A DNA stretch of 64,000 nt from Thermoleophilia bacterium (GTDB taxonomy: Bacteria; Actinomycetota; Thermoleophilia; Gaiellales; Gaiellaceae): NCBI GenBank assembly GCA_020845695.1, contig JADLFG010000079.1, positions 1-64,000 of the forward strand. The letters are read 5' to 3'. This document shows positions 44,293-52,311 of the stretch, piece after piece; positions within the stretch are counted from its first letter, which is position 1; each line of letters starts with the position of its first letter. A model generated the notes under the pieces. The model was given only the letters and a program-made list of their open reading frames with translations. It was not told the origin of the DNA and did no database searches. The position numbers and the translations under genes were made by a program.

Positions 44293-45183
44293 TCAAGACC
44301 CGGACAGGCTCGACTCGGGCACCAGGATCGAGAAGTGCCCGAAGTCCGCCGCCGCCACTCGCGCGTCGAGAAAGCCGCGGCCCGGACGCAGCGCGGCCTC
44401 GCCCGCGAGCACGGCCTCGGCGGCATCGGCGAGCTCGGTGAGCAGCCGCGGCGGCACCGCCGGGCGGAGGCAGTGCGCGCAGTAGACGACCCGGATCTGT
44501 CGCCCCACCTCGTCCGCGAGCCGGCGCGCCGAGCGGGTCCAATCCTCGAGGCTCGACTCCTCGAGGTAGACGAGGTGCGGGCCGTAGTACGCCTGATCCT
44601 GGGCGAAGAGGATCCCGGCCCGCTCGTCGAGCAGGCAGACGTGGTCTGGGGCGTGGCCGGGCGTGTGTATCACCCGCAGCGAGCGGCCGCCGAGCTCGAG
44701 GACGTCCCCGTCCTCGAGGAGTCGCGTGGGCGCCGGCGGCTCGATCCGCCAGGCACCGGCGGCGAGACCGGGCGGCGGCCAGGGCCGGACCCGCTCGTCG
44801 GGGCCGAGCGTGTGGAAGCCGGCCCGGTCGAGCGCGGCGAGCGAGCACCAGTGCTCGTACAGCTCGCCGGCGCCGGCCGCGTAGCGCTCGAGCAGCGCGG
44901 CGGGCACGCCCGCCGCGAGCACGGGCGCGCCCAGCCGGTGGATCGCCCGCTCGGCGAAGAGCGCGTTGCCACCGACGTGGTCGAAGTGGCTGTGGGAGTT
45001 GACGACGAAGATCGGCCCCCGCGTGGCGGGCGCGATCGCGCTCGCGATATCGGCGACGCCGAGCCCGGTGTCGATCAGGACCGAGCGCTCGCTGCCCCGG
45101 ACGAGCCAGGAGCTGACGTGGCCCGGCTCGGCCACGAGCGTGACCCCCGGCTCGAGCTCGGAGACGTGAAACCAGCCGCTCAC
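44293..45183 (-). CDS. MBL-fold metallo-hydrolase of the catabolic island
   Basis: Metallo-beta-lactamase-fold protein of 296 residues with VNSHSHFDHVGGN as the metal motif, a HTPGHAPDHVCL motif and a C-terminal helical extension. It shares GTGA with the upstream LLM gene, fixing the GTG start. In this setting a lactonase or thioesterase role in degradation of a ring-cleaved or CoA-linked intermediate is plausible but not shown. Confidence 0.83.
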   Translation of the reverse strand: MSGWFHVSELEPGVTLVAEPGHVSSWLVRGSERSVLIDTGLGVADIASAIAPATRGPIFVVNSHSHFDHVGGNALFAERAIHRLGAPVLAAGVPAALLERYAAGAGELYEHWCSLAALDRAGFHTLGPDERVRPWPPPGLAAGAWRIEPPAPTRLLEDGDVLELGGRSLRVIHTPGHAPDHVCLLDERAGILFAQDQAYYGPHLVYLEESSLEDWTRSARRLADEVGRQIRVVYCAHCLRPAVPPRLLTELADAAEAVLAGEAALRPGRGFLDARVAAADFGHFSILVPESSLSGS

Positions 45184-46223
45184 GCGAGCGCCGGCATCAC
45201 CTGCTCTGCGATCAGGCGCAGCTGGCCGCGGCAGTCGGGGACGCTCACCTCCCGGCCGGTGAACGTCTTCACGATCGCCGGGTCGGTGATGCAGAGGATC
45301 ATGTGGTTGACGCCGGTCGACTCGATCTCTCTGATCTTCGCCACGCACTCCTCGGGGGTGCCGGCGATCGAGAGCGTCTCGGCCACCTCGGGCGAGGTCA
45401 GCTCGAGCGCGCGGTCGAGCTCGCCGCCGCCGAGCGCCTCGACGATCGGAGCCATGTCGGCCGGGTCGAGGCCGTGACGCTCGAGCTGCTCGTGCGGCAT
45501 CGCTGAGATGTAGAAGGCGACCATCGTGCGGGCGGTGCGCTTCGCCTCGGCCGAGTCGGGCCCGCAGGCGATCACGCACCAGGCGCCGAGGTCGAGCTCC
45601 CGCCAGTCACGCCCGGCCCGCTCCGCGCCGACCTTGACGTTCTCGACCATGTACTCGTACGCCTCCTTCGAGTAGGAGAGCGCGTGGTGGCAGCCGTCGG
45701 AGATCTCGCCGGCGACCTGGAACGACCTCGGCCCGCGCATCGCGCCGATCAGGAGCGGCACGCGCTGCTGCACCGGCCGGGCGAACGTGAACAGGCCGCT
45801 GTAGCGGTAGAACTCGCCCTCGAACGTGATCGCGCCGGTGTCGAGGAACGTGCGCATCACGTGGTAGGCCTCCTTGACGCGCGAGAGCGGCTTCAGCTTC
45901 GTCCAGTCCAGCCCGTACTGGTGCAGCAGCCCGAAGTTCCCGATCGAGAACACGCATTCGGTGCGCCCTCCGGTCAGCTCGTCGAGCGTCGCGAGCGCCT
46001 GGCAGACGAGCGTCGGCTCGCGCAGCCCGATCGGCGTCAGGTTCGGCCCGAACCGGATCCGCGTCGTCTTGTCGGCAGCGGCGGCGAACAGGACCCACAT
46101 GTCCTTGTGCCACGTCTCGTCGACGGAGTAGACGGCGTGGTAGCCGAGCTCGTCGGCCGTCTTGATCATCTCGATCGAGTCCGCGAGCGGGTAGTCCGGC
46201 AGCGTGACGTAGCTGAACCTCAC
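45180..46223 (-). CDS. LLM-class flavin-dependent oxidoreductase 1
   Basis: Luciferase-like (bacterial LLM) flavoprotein of 347 residues, using FMNH2 or F420. The TIM-barrel start MRFSYVTLPDY, DELGYHAVYSVDETWH, LDELTGGRTECVFSIGNFG, EGEFYRYSGL and GAMRGPRSFQVAGEISDG are typical of the methylene-H4MPT-reductase-like branch. About half its residues match the neighbour at 46315-47364, so the two arose by tandem duplication. Substrate unknown; the adjacent CoA ligase and MBL hydrolase suggest a catabolic monooxygenase or dehydrogenase. Confidence 0.86.
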   Translation of the reverse strand: MRFSYVTLPDYPLADSIEMIKTADELGYHAVYSVDETWHKDMWVLFAAAADKTTRIRFGPNLTPIGLREPTLVCQALATLDELTGGRTECVFSIGNFGLLHQYGLDWTKLKPLSRVKEAYHVMRTFLDTGAITFEGEFYRYSGLFTFARPVQQRVPLLIGAMRGPRSFQVAGEISDGCHHALSYSKEAYEYMVENVKVGAERAGRDWRELDLGAWCVIACGPDSAEAKRTARTMVAFYISAMPHEQLERHGLDPADMAPIVEALGGGELDRALELTSPEVAETLSIAGTPEECVAKIREIESTGVNHMILCITDPAIVKTFTGREVSVPDCRGQLRLIAEQVMPALA

Positions 46224-46314
46224 GGTGAACCCCCTTGTCGGCTGGCCAGGTCGCCCTTCCGGGCACGCAGCCTACGACGAAGCCGCTCTCGCGGCAAGAG
46301 CCGCCCCGCGCGTG

Positions 46315-47364
46315 TCAGGCGAAGTGCGGCATCACCCGCTCGTGGATCAGCCGGAGCTGACCCGCCAGGGTCGGAACGTTCTCGACCCGGCGGCCGGACC
46401 ACTGCTCGACGAGGTAGGGATCGGTGAGGGCGAAGATGACGTGGTTGAAGCCGCTCGGGACGACGTCGGCGCGGATCTTCTCGACGATCTCCTCGGGCGT
46501 GCCGGCGCAGGAGAGCCGCTCGCCGAGCTGGGGCGTGGTCAGCTCGACCCCGCGCTCGACGTCCCCGGCCGTGAACGCCTCGACGATCGGCCGCAGGCTC
46601 TCCGGGTCGATCCCGTGCCGCTCCACCTGCTCGGCAGGCATCGCGGAGATGTAGAAGGCGGCGACGACCCGGGCGGCGTCCCGGGCCGCGCGGGAATCCT
46701 CGGAGACGGACGCCACCATCCAGGCACCGAGGTCGAGCTCGCGCCAGTCGCGCCCGCTTCGCTCCGCGCCGATCTTGATGTGCGAGACCGCGTACTCCAT
46801 CGCCTCACGGGAGTAGGCGAGCGCCTGATGCATGCCGTCCGCGATCTCCCCGGCGAGCTGGAAGGAGCGCGGGCCCTTCATCGCCCCGATCTTGAGCGGG
46901 ATCCGCTCCTGCACGGGCCGGGCGGAGGTGAAGAGGCCGCGGTAGCGGTAGAACTCGCCCTCGAAGTCGATCGCCCCGTCGCGCAGGAAGGTCGAGATCA
47001 CCTCGTGCGCCTCGCGCATCCGGTGCACCGAGCGCGCGCCCCGGTCGGCGACGTGGTACTGCTCGAGCATCCCGAAGTTCCCGATCGAGTAGCCGATCTC
47101 GACGCGGCCACCGGAGAGCTCGTCGAGCGTCGCCGCCTGCTGCGCGACGATCGTCGGGTCTTTGAGGATCACGTGGGTGACATCCGTCGTCAGCTTGATT
47201 CGCGTCGTGCTCCGGGCGGCGGCGGCGAAAATGCTCCAGATGTCCTTGTGGTACGTCTCGTCCGCGCCGCAGACGCTGTAGAAGCCCAGCTCGTCGGCCA
47301 GCTCGATCGCCTCGATCAGCTCGTCGGCGGGGTGGTCGGGGAGCATCGCGTAGCTGAAGTGCAT
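46315..47364 (-). CDS. LLM-class flavin-dependent oxidoreductase 2
   Basis: Paralogue of the preceding LLM gene, 349 residues, with the same order of motifs: DELGFYSVCGADETYHKD, LDELSGGRVEIGYSIGNFGML, EGEFYRYRGLFTSARPVQERIPLKIGAMKGPRSF. It differs most at residues 60-70 and 100-115, where substrate and cofactor loops lie, so substrate ranges may differ. ATG preceded by GAGGAGG. A 91-bp gap separates it from paralogue 1. Confidence 0.86.
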   Translation of the reverse strand: MHFSYAMLPDHPADELIEAIELADELGFYSVCGADETYHKDIWSIFAAAARSTTRIKLTTDVTHVILKDPTIVAQQAATLDELSGGRVEIGYSIGNFGMLEQYHVADRGARSVHRMREAHEVISTFLRDGAIDFEGEFYRYRGLFTSARPVQERIPLKIGAMKGPRSFQLAGEIADGMHQALAYSREAMEYAVSHIKIGAERSGRDWRELDLGAWMVASVSEDSRAARDAARVVAAFYISAMPAEQVERHGIDPESLRPIVEAFTAGDVERGVELTTPQLGERLSCAGTPEEIVEKIRADVVPSGFNHVIFALTDPYLVEQWSGRRVENVPTLAGQLRLIHERVMPHFA

Positions 47365-47376
47365 CGGGCGTCCTCC

Positions 47377-47624
47377 TCAGGCGTCGATGGGAACATGGCC
47401 GGGCTCGCCGGCGACGCGACCGAGCCGGGCCCGCGGGGCCGGATGGCCGGCGAGGTCGAAGCCCCCTCGCCGGCGACGTGCGTGTACGCGTGGAGCGAGC
47501 TGTCCGCGATCGCGTAGCGCTCGCCCACAAGGAAGGCTCGCTCGGTCAGGGCACGCCCGAGCCGCGCAAGCAGGGACGGCACCCGGTAGCAGTTGCCGGA
47601 GACCCCGGAGTCGTCGAGGAACAC
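47377..47624 (-). pseudogene. decayed glutathione S-transferase gene
   Basis: The N-terminal 26 codons (MFLDDSGVSGNCYRVPSLLA) match the start of a GST thioredoxin domain. They join directly to GST C-terminal sequence (FLVGERYAIADSSLHAYTHVAGEG). About 120-140 residues between are missing. After GEG the frame shifts within a G-run and the true end, GGFDLAGHPAPRARL to GHVPIDA, is in the next frame. Internal deletion plus frameshift make it non-functional. It sits inside an otherwise intact catabolic operon. Confidence 0.78.
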
Positions 47625-47651
47625 GGCCGCGAAGCGCGCGAGGCAGCCGGA

Positions 47652-47681
47652 GGTGGGGGCGGGTCGCGACCCGCCCCCACC
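47652..47681. terminator. perfect 30-bp palindrome
   Basis: GGTGGGGGCGGGTCG followed at once by its exact reverse complement, 13 bp downstream of the 86-residue gene's stop. The hairpin would be extremely stable. It could end the upstream three-gene transcript or be a dispersed palindromic element. Confidence 0.55.
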
Positions 47682-47693
47682 GCGGGCGTTCGG

Positions 47694-47954
47694 TCAGCCT
47701 TCGCGCTCGAGCTCCCCCAGCAACTCCTCGCCGGACAGCTTCCGGTCGGCCCAGTGGTCGTGCATCCAGGCGAGGTGGTCCCAGCGGCTGTCGACGATCC
47801 GGTGGATCTCCCAGTTTGGCAGCTCCTGCTGGCGCACGTGCTCGGTCATCAGGGCCGGGTCGACCTCGAAGACGTGCTCGTAGCGCGAGACGACGACGTC
47901 CGTGACGCGTCTTGCCTCCGGCGGCTTCTGGTCGGAGAGCCGGAATCCCAGCAT
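47694..47954 (-). CDS. 86-residue hypothetical protein next to FAD oxidase
   Basis: Small soluble protein I do not recognise: MLGFRLSDQKPPEARRVTDV, then a charged helical body with WEIHRIVDSRWDHLAWMHDHWADRKLSGEELL. It is rich in Trp, His and acidic residues. It begins 3 bp after the FAD-oxidase stop, in the same transcription unit as the Fe-S protein, so it may be a small subunit of that dehydrogenase. Confidence 0.72.
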   Translation of the reverse strand: MLGFRLSDQKPPEARRVTDVVVSRYEHVFEVDPALMTEHVRQQELPNWEIHRIVDSRWDHLAWMHDHWADRKLSGEELLGELEREG

Positions 47955-47957
47955 CGC

Positions 47958-49466
47958 TCAGTCCTCCCCGTAGGCGTCGTCGAGCAGGTACTTGCCCGGG
48001 TTCATGATGTTGTTCGGATCGAGCGCCCGCTTGACCCGCTTCATCACCTCGTAGGCACCGCCGAGCTCCTCCGGCACGAGGTCGACCTCGCCGACGCGGC
48101 AGGAGCCGTGGCAGGCCGAGATGGAGCCGCCGGACTCGATCGCGACGCGCGCGATCTCGCGTTTCGCCCAGACGTAGCCCTCCCAGTTCTCCTCGTCGAG
48201 CTCCTGCTCCCAGATCCCGATGTCGATCTCGGCGAGGTAGTCGCCCCACGGCTTGTAGGGGCCGCTCGTGTAGGCGAACATGCCCCAGTCGTCGTAGATC
48301 CCGTACTTGTCGATGATCGTGTCGGCGATCCGGTGCCACTGCTGGCGCACCTCGGGAAGCTTCGAGTAGAGGATCGCCGCGTCCTCGCAGTGCCAACTCA
48401 TCGGCACGACCTGGCCGGTCTTGCGCAGTCGGCCGTGCAGCGGGGTCGCGTAGCGGTCGTGCCGGGCGGCCCAGTCGGCGTGGGAGATCTCGTCGCCCAT
48501 GTAGACGCCGCCGGTTGCCTTGCCGATCCGCATGCTCTCCTTCGCTCCGGGCCGCACCTCGTCCGCCTTGCCGTACATGGCGAGCGCGACGACCGCCTTC
48601 GCGGACTCGGGCTGCGGGATGTAGGCCTCGTCGTCACGGCGCAGGTAGGCGACCTTCTCCTCGTCGAAGAGCACGACGCCCGCGATCGTCGCCCAGCCCG
48701 AGCGCGCGAGCTCGCCGGTTGCCTTCCACGCGTCCTCGTACCTCGCGTACGTCCAGAAGGCCGAGAACTCGAGCTCGGGGCGCTGGACGAGCTCGAGGGT
48801 CGCCTCGGTGACGATCCCGAGCGTACCCTGGTGCCCCATGAACAGCTCCTTGAGCTGGTAGCCCGAGGAGCTCGAGCGGTTCTTGCGGCCGCCACCGTGA
48901 CCGACGGTGATGATCTCGCCGGTCGGCAGCACCACCTGCATCGAGATCACGAGGTGCTTGACGTGGCCGAAGCGGGAGCCGAGCAGGCTCCAGCCGTTCG
49001 TGCCGATCCGGCCGCCCACGAGCGAGCACGGGTACGAGGCCGGGTCGTCCGGGTACATGAATCCGTGCGGCCGCAGCGCCTCGTTCAGCTTCAGCATGTT
49101 GATCCCGGGCCCGACCGTGACCGTGCGGTCGACGACGTCGATCTCGTGGATCCCGTTCATGAGCTTCACGTCGACGAGGATCCCGTGCCGCAACGGCACG
49201 GCACCGTCCGTCAGCCCGGTGCCGCCGGCCCGTGGCACGACCGGGATGCGGTGGCGGTTGGCGAGCTTGACGACCTCGGAGACCTGCTCGGCCGACGTCG
49301 GCAGCACGACCGCCTGGGGGACGTGCTCGTCCCAGCGGTGGACCGGGAAGGGCGCCGGCACGCGCGCGCGATTGAAGAGCGCCGTTGCGGCGGTGAAGAC
49401 GTGCTCCTCGCCGCAGATCTGGACGAGCTCGTCGACGACGCTGTCGGGAAGGGTTGCGATCGCCAT
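47958..49466 (-). CDS. FAD-binding oxidoreductase (GlcD/D-2-hydroxyacid type)
   Basis: FAD-linked oxidase of 502 residues. The PCMH domain shows PRAGGTGLTDGAVPL and SLVGGRIGTNGWSLLGSRFGHVKHL; the C-terminal FAD-oxidase domain has SACHGSCRVGEVDLVPEELG and ends in RALDPNNIMNPGKYL. Family members oxidise D-lactate, glycolate, 2-hydroxyglutarate or phenolic ethers. The next gene upstream, 2 bp away, encodes a GlcF-like Fe-S protein, so this is probably a two-subunit membrane-linked dehydrogenase. Confidence 0.88.
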   Translation of the reverse strand: MAIATLPDSVVDELVQICGEEHVFTAATALFNRARVPAPFPVHRWDEHVPQAVVLPTSAEQVSEVVKLANRHRIPVVPRAGGTGLTDGAVPLRHGILVDVKLMNGIHEIDVVDRTVTVGPGINMLKLNEALRPHGFMYPDDPASYPCSLVGGRIGTNGWSLLGSRFGHVKHLVISMQVVLPTGEIITVGHGGGRKNRSSSSGYQLKELFMGHQGTLGIVTEATLELVQRPELEFSAFWTYARYEDAWKATGELARSGWATIAGVVLFDEEKVAYLRRDDEAYIPQPESAKAVVALAMYGKADEVRPGAKESMRIGKATGGVYMGDEISHADWAARHDRYATPLHGRLRKTGQVVPMSWHCEDAAILYSKLPEVRQQWHRIADTIIDKYGIYDDWGMFAYTSGPYKPWGDYLAEIDIGIWEQELDEENWEGYVWAKREIARVAIESGGSISACHGSCRVGEVDLVPEELGGAYEVMKRVKRALDPNNIMNPGKYLLDDAYGED

Positions 49467-49468
49467 CG

Positions 49469-50710
49469 TCACACCTCGAATCCGGCCGCCTCGGCCACGA
49501 GCTCGAAGATGTCCGAGACCTCGAGGCCCTGCTCCTTGCCCTGCTCGCTCAGCGGGCGCTCCGACCAGGGACAGGCGGAGACGAGCGTCTCCACGCCCGC
49601 GAGCTCCTTCGCCTTGCCGATCCGCCGGCGACTGATCTCGGCCGTCAGCTCCGGCTGCTCGACGAACAGGTTCGAGCCGGCGCCCGAGCAGTACGACCAC
49701 TGGGTCACCCGGTCGACGTCGACGAAGGTGAGCCCGGGGATCGCCCGCAGAAGCTCGCGCGGCGCCTGCCATTTGCCGAGGCGCTTGTTCAGCCGACCGG
49801 GGTCGTGGTAGGTCACGGTTCGCTCGACCGGCGTCGCCAGCTCGATCTTCCCGTCCCGGACGAGCTCGGCGATGAGGTCGAGCGCGAGCACGACCTCGAA
49901 CTCGTCGAAGTCCTTGTCGATTGCCGGGTAGCGCTCGATGATCGTGATGTAGTCGTGCGGGTCTGGGCAGATGATCCGCTTCGTCCCGGTCTTGCGCCAG
50001 TCGAGGATGTTGTGCTCGGCCATCTTGAGCGCGACGTCCTCGTAGCCCGTCTCCCACATCGGGCCACCGCAGCACCACTGCTGGTTCATCAGCCCGAACT
50101 CGATCCCGCCCGCCTGGAGCAGGAGCGCGACCGCGCGCGGCACCGACGGGCGCTTGAACGCGGCCTCGCAGTCGGCGAACAGCACGGTCTCGCCGCCGGT
50201 GGGGAGGTCGAGCCCCGCGGCCCAGGCGCGCACCTTCGACGCGGACGTCTCGGTGTTCCAGCCGAGCACCGGCTCGTTACCCCAGCGGTCGGTCAGGTCG
50301 GCCCAGCGCTTCCAGGCTGGCTGGTGGATGCCGGCCTTGACCGCCAGCGTCCTGATCGCCCGGACGACGTCGATCGTGCGCTGGCGGAAGCGGTAGAAGT
50401 CGCCGGTGAAGAGGGTGTTCGGGCAGCGGACCTCGCACGCGCCGCACATCGTGCAGAACGTGTAGTCGTCGGCGACGTCCTCGAGCGAGAGGTGCCCCTT
50501 CTCCATCGCGACCACGTTCGCGTGGAACGCCGTGGGCGTGTAGCGCTCGTCGCGAGTCACTTGCATCACCGGGCAGACCTCGCGGCAGAACTTGTGACCG
50601 GAGCTGAAGCAGTTGTAGGCGGCGTTGCGCCACTCCGCGAAGAACTCCTCCGGGGGCGAGCCGTTCCCCCGCCCGTTCGTGCCCTGGTCCGGCGTCGTCT
50701 GCTCCGCCAT
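49469..50710 (-). CDS. (Fe-S)-binding protein, GlcF/HdrB-like
   Basis: Fe-S electron carrier of 413 residues. Two cysteine clusters (CREVCPVMQ with the upstream CFSSGHKFC, and CTMCGACEVRCPNT) form a ferredoxin-like N-terminal part. CCG-type cysteine motifs follow (QWCCGGPMWETG, and YCSGAGSN further on). Partner of the FAD oxidase, passing electrons towards quinone. ATG at 50710 with AAAGGAGG upstream. First gene of the island and divergent from the FadR-type regulator. Confidence 0.87.
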   Translation of the reverse strand: MAEQTTPDQGTNGRGNGSPPEEFFAEWRNAAYNCFSSGHKFCREVCPVMQVTRDERYTPTAFHANVVAMEKGHLSLEDVADDYTFCTMCGACEVRCPNTLFTGDFYRFRQRTIDVVRAIRTLAVKAGIHQPAWKRWADLTDRWGNEPVLGWNTETSASKVRAWAAGLDLPTGGETVLFADCEAAFKRPSVPRAVALLLQAGGIEFGLMNQQWCCGGPMWETGYEDVALKMAEHNILDWRKTGTKRIICPDPHDYITIIERYPAIDKDFDEFEVVLALDLIAELVRDGKIELATPVERTVTYHDPGRLNKRLGKWQAPRELLRAIPGLTFVDVDRVTQWSYCSGAGSNLFVEQPELTAEISRRRIGKAKELAGVETLVSACPWSERPLSEQGKEQGLEVSDIFELVAEAAGFEV

Positions 50711-50762
50711 CGGCCCTCCTTTCCCTCGGGCGGCGGCCGCCGCCGGTGGCGGGCATGGTAAA

Positions 50763-50791
50763 ACATTGATCTACAAATGTCTAGTCCTAGA
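50763..50791. promoter_or_regulatory. AT-rich operator candidates of the FadR-type regulator
   Basis: An AT-rich patch in GC-rich DNA holds ACATT-N8-AATGT (50763-50767/50776-50780) and TCTAGTCCTAGA (50780-50791). It covers the regulator's start and lies in the divergent gap to the Fe-S gene. GntR/FadR proteins bind short palindromes of this kind. Confidence 0.5.
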
Positions 50792-51550
50792 GGTTTTGTG
50801 GCCGCTGCGGGACCGCTCGCGATCGCCCGCTCGGTCGTCTTCTCCCCGATCGGCGGCCAGGGACTCGTCGAGCAGGCGGTGCGGCGGATCGGGGAGGCAA
50901 TCGGGCTCGGCGTACTCGAGCTCGGTGAGCGTCTCCCGCCCGAGGCCGAGCTGGCCGAGCGGTTCGACATCTCGCCGATGACGCTGCGCCAGGCGCTCGC
51001 GGTCCTGCGCGAGGCGGGCTACGTGGAGACGCGACGCGGCCGCGGCGGCGGCACCTTCGTCCGCCGCGCGGCTCCCCCGGCCCCGCCCCGGGCGGCGAGG
51101 CAGCGCCTCGCGAGCCTGACCGTGGACGACCTCCGCGACCTGACCGGCTTTCGCCAGCTCGTGGCCGGGGCCTGCGCCGCGCTCGCGGCCGAGCGCGCGA
51201 GCCAGGCCGAGCTGACCGAGCTGCGCTCGCTCGTCGAGCAGATGGCGGCGCCGCCGCCGTTTGCCGAGTTCCGCCGCGCCGACAGCCGCTTTCACCTCGC
51301 CGTCGCGTCCGCGTCCGGCTCGCGGCGACTCGCCGCCGCCGAGGCGCAGGTGCAGACCGAGCTGTCCGACCTGCTCGCGCTGATCCCGCACCCGGAGGAA
51401 GCGCTGCGGCTCTCGAACACGCAGCACCGCGCGGTGCTCGAGGCGATCTCGCGCCGCGACCCGGACGCGGCCCGGACGCTGATGGAGACCCACGTCGCCG
51501 GCACGTCGGACTGGCTCGTCGGGCTGCGGCTCGGCAAGGTGGGCGCGTGA
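50777..51550 (+). CDS. FadR/GntR-family transcriptional regulator
   Basis: GntR regulator of the FadR subfamily, 257 residues. The winged helix includes RIGEAIGLGVLELGERLPPEAELAERFDISPMTLRQALAVLREAGYVETRRGRGGGTFV. The C-terminal FCD domain keeps likely metal ligands in ADSRFHLAVA, TQHRAVLEAI and METHV. ATG at 50777 is assumed; a GTG at 50798 is also possible. It probably controls the divergent dehydrogenase/LLM island and its own operon with the PuuD-like gene. Confidence 0.88.
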   Translation: MSSPRGFVAAAGPLAIARSVVFSPIGGQGLVEQAVRRIGEAIGLGVLELGERLPPEAELAERFDISPMTLRQALAVLREAGYVETRRGRGGGTFVRRAAPPAPPRAARQRLASLTVDDLRDLTGFRQLVAGACAALAAERASQAELTELRSLVEQMAAPPPFAEFRRADSRFHLAVASASGSRRLAAAEAQVQTELSDLLALIPHPEEALRLSNTQHRAVLEAISRRDPDAARTLMETHVAGTSDWLVGLRLGKVGA

Positions 51551-52308
51551 GCCGCCGCGGCGGCAAGCCGCTCGTCGCCTTCTCGGTCGGCCACCACGAC
51601 TTCGGCGATTACCAGAGCGTCGGCTTCCAGCGCCCGATCGCGCTCGCCGGGGGGATCCCGCTCACGCTCAGCCGCCTCAACGCCGTGCTCGACGACGCGC
51701 TCGCGCTCGTCGACGCGGTCGTGATCGGCGGCGGGCGCGACATCGAGCCGCACCGCTACGGCCAGGTGCCGCACGAGGCGCTCGGCCCGCCCGACCCGCA
51801 CCGCGACGAGTTCGAGCTCGAGCTGGTCGGGCGCGCGCTCGAGCGGGGGTTGCCGCTGCTCGGCATGTGTCGCGGCAGCCAGGTGCTCAACGTCGCGCTC
51901 GGCGGGACGCTCGTCCAGGACGTCGCGCTCGCCCCCGGCTGGGCGAGCCACCCGACCGACCGGGGCTGGCACCGCTGGAAGGAGCTCGAGCGCGCCTCGC
52001 TCGAGGGCGAGGAGGCCGTTCCCGCCCATCCCCGGCACGAGATCGCGGTCGAGCCGGGCTCGCGGCTGCACGCCGCGCTCGGGGTGGAGACGATCGAGGT
52101 CAACAGCTTCCACCACCAGGCGATCGATCGGCTCGGAACCGGACTGCGCGCGACCGGCGTCGCCCCGGACGGGGTCGTCGAGGTGATCGAGCTCGAGAGC
52201 AACGCGTACGTGCTCGGCGCCCAGTTCGAGCTCCAGGAGGAGTGGCGGCTCGATCACCGCTTCCTCGAGGTGTTCCGGCAGTTCGTCGCCGCGGCCGGGC
52301 GGCGCTAG
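51547..52308 (+). CDS. PuuD-like class I amidotransferase with altered triad
   Basis: Gamma-glutamyl-GABA hydrolase (PuuD)-family protein of 253 residues. GGGRDIEPHRYGQ and the nucleophile elbow LLGMCRGSQVLNVALGG are intact. The usual QWHPE, which holds the catalytic His and Glu, reads QFELQ (in VLGAQFELQEEW), so both residues are replaced. Either activity relies on other residues or the protein no longer hydrolyses gamma-glutamyl compounds. GTGA overlap with the regulator gene. Confidence 0.84.
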   Translation: MSRRGGKPLVAFSVGHHDFGDYQSVGFQRPIALAGGIPLTLSRLNAVLDDALALVDAVVIGGGRDIEPHRYGQVPHEALGPPDPHRDEFELELVGRALERGLPLLGMCRGSQVLNVALGGTLVQDVALAPGWASHPTDRGWHRWKELERASLEGEEAVPAHPRHEIAVEPGSRLHAALGVETIEVNSFHHQAIDRLGTGLRATGVAPDGVVEVIELESNAYVLGAQFELQEEWRLDHRFLEVFRQFVAAAGRR

Positions 52309-52311
52309 CGC

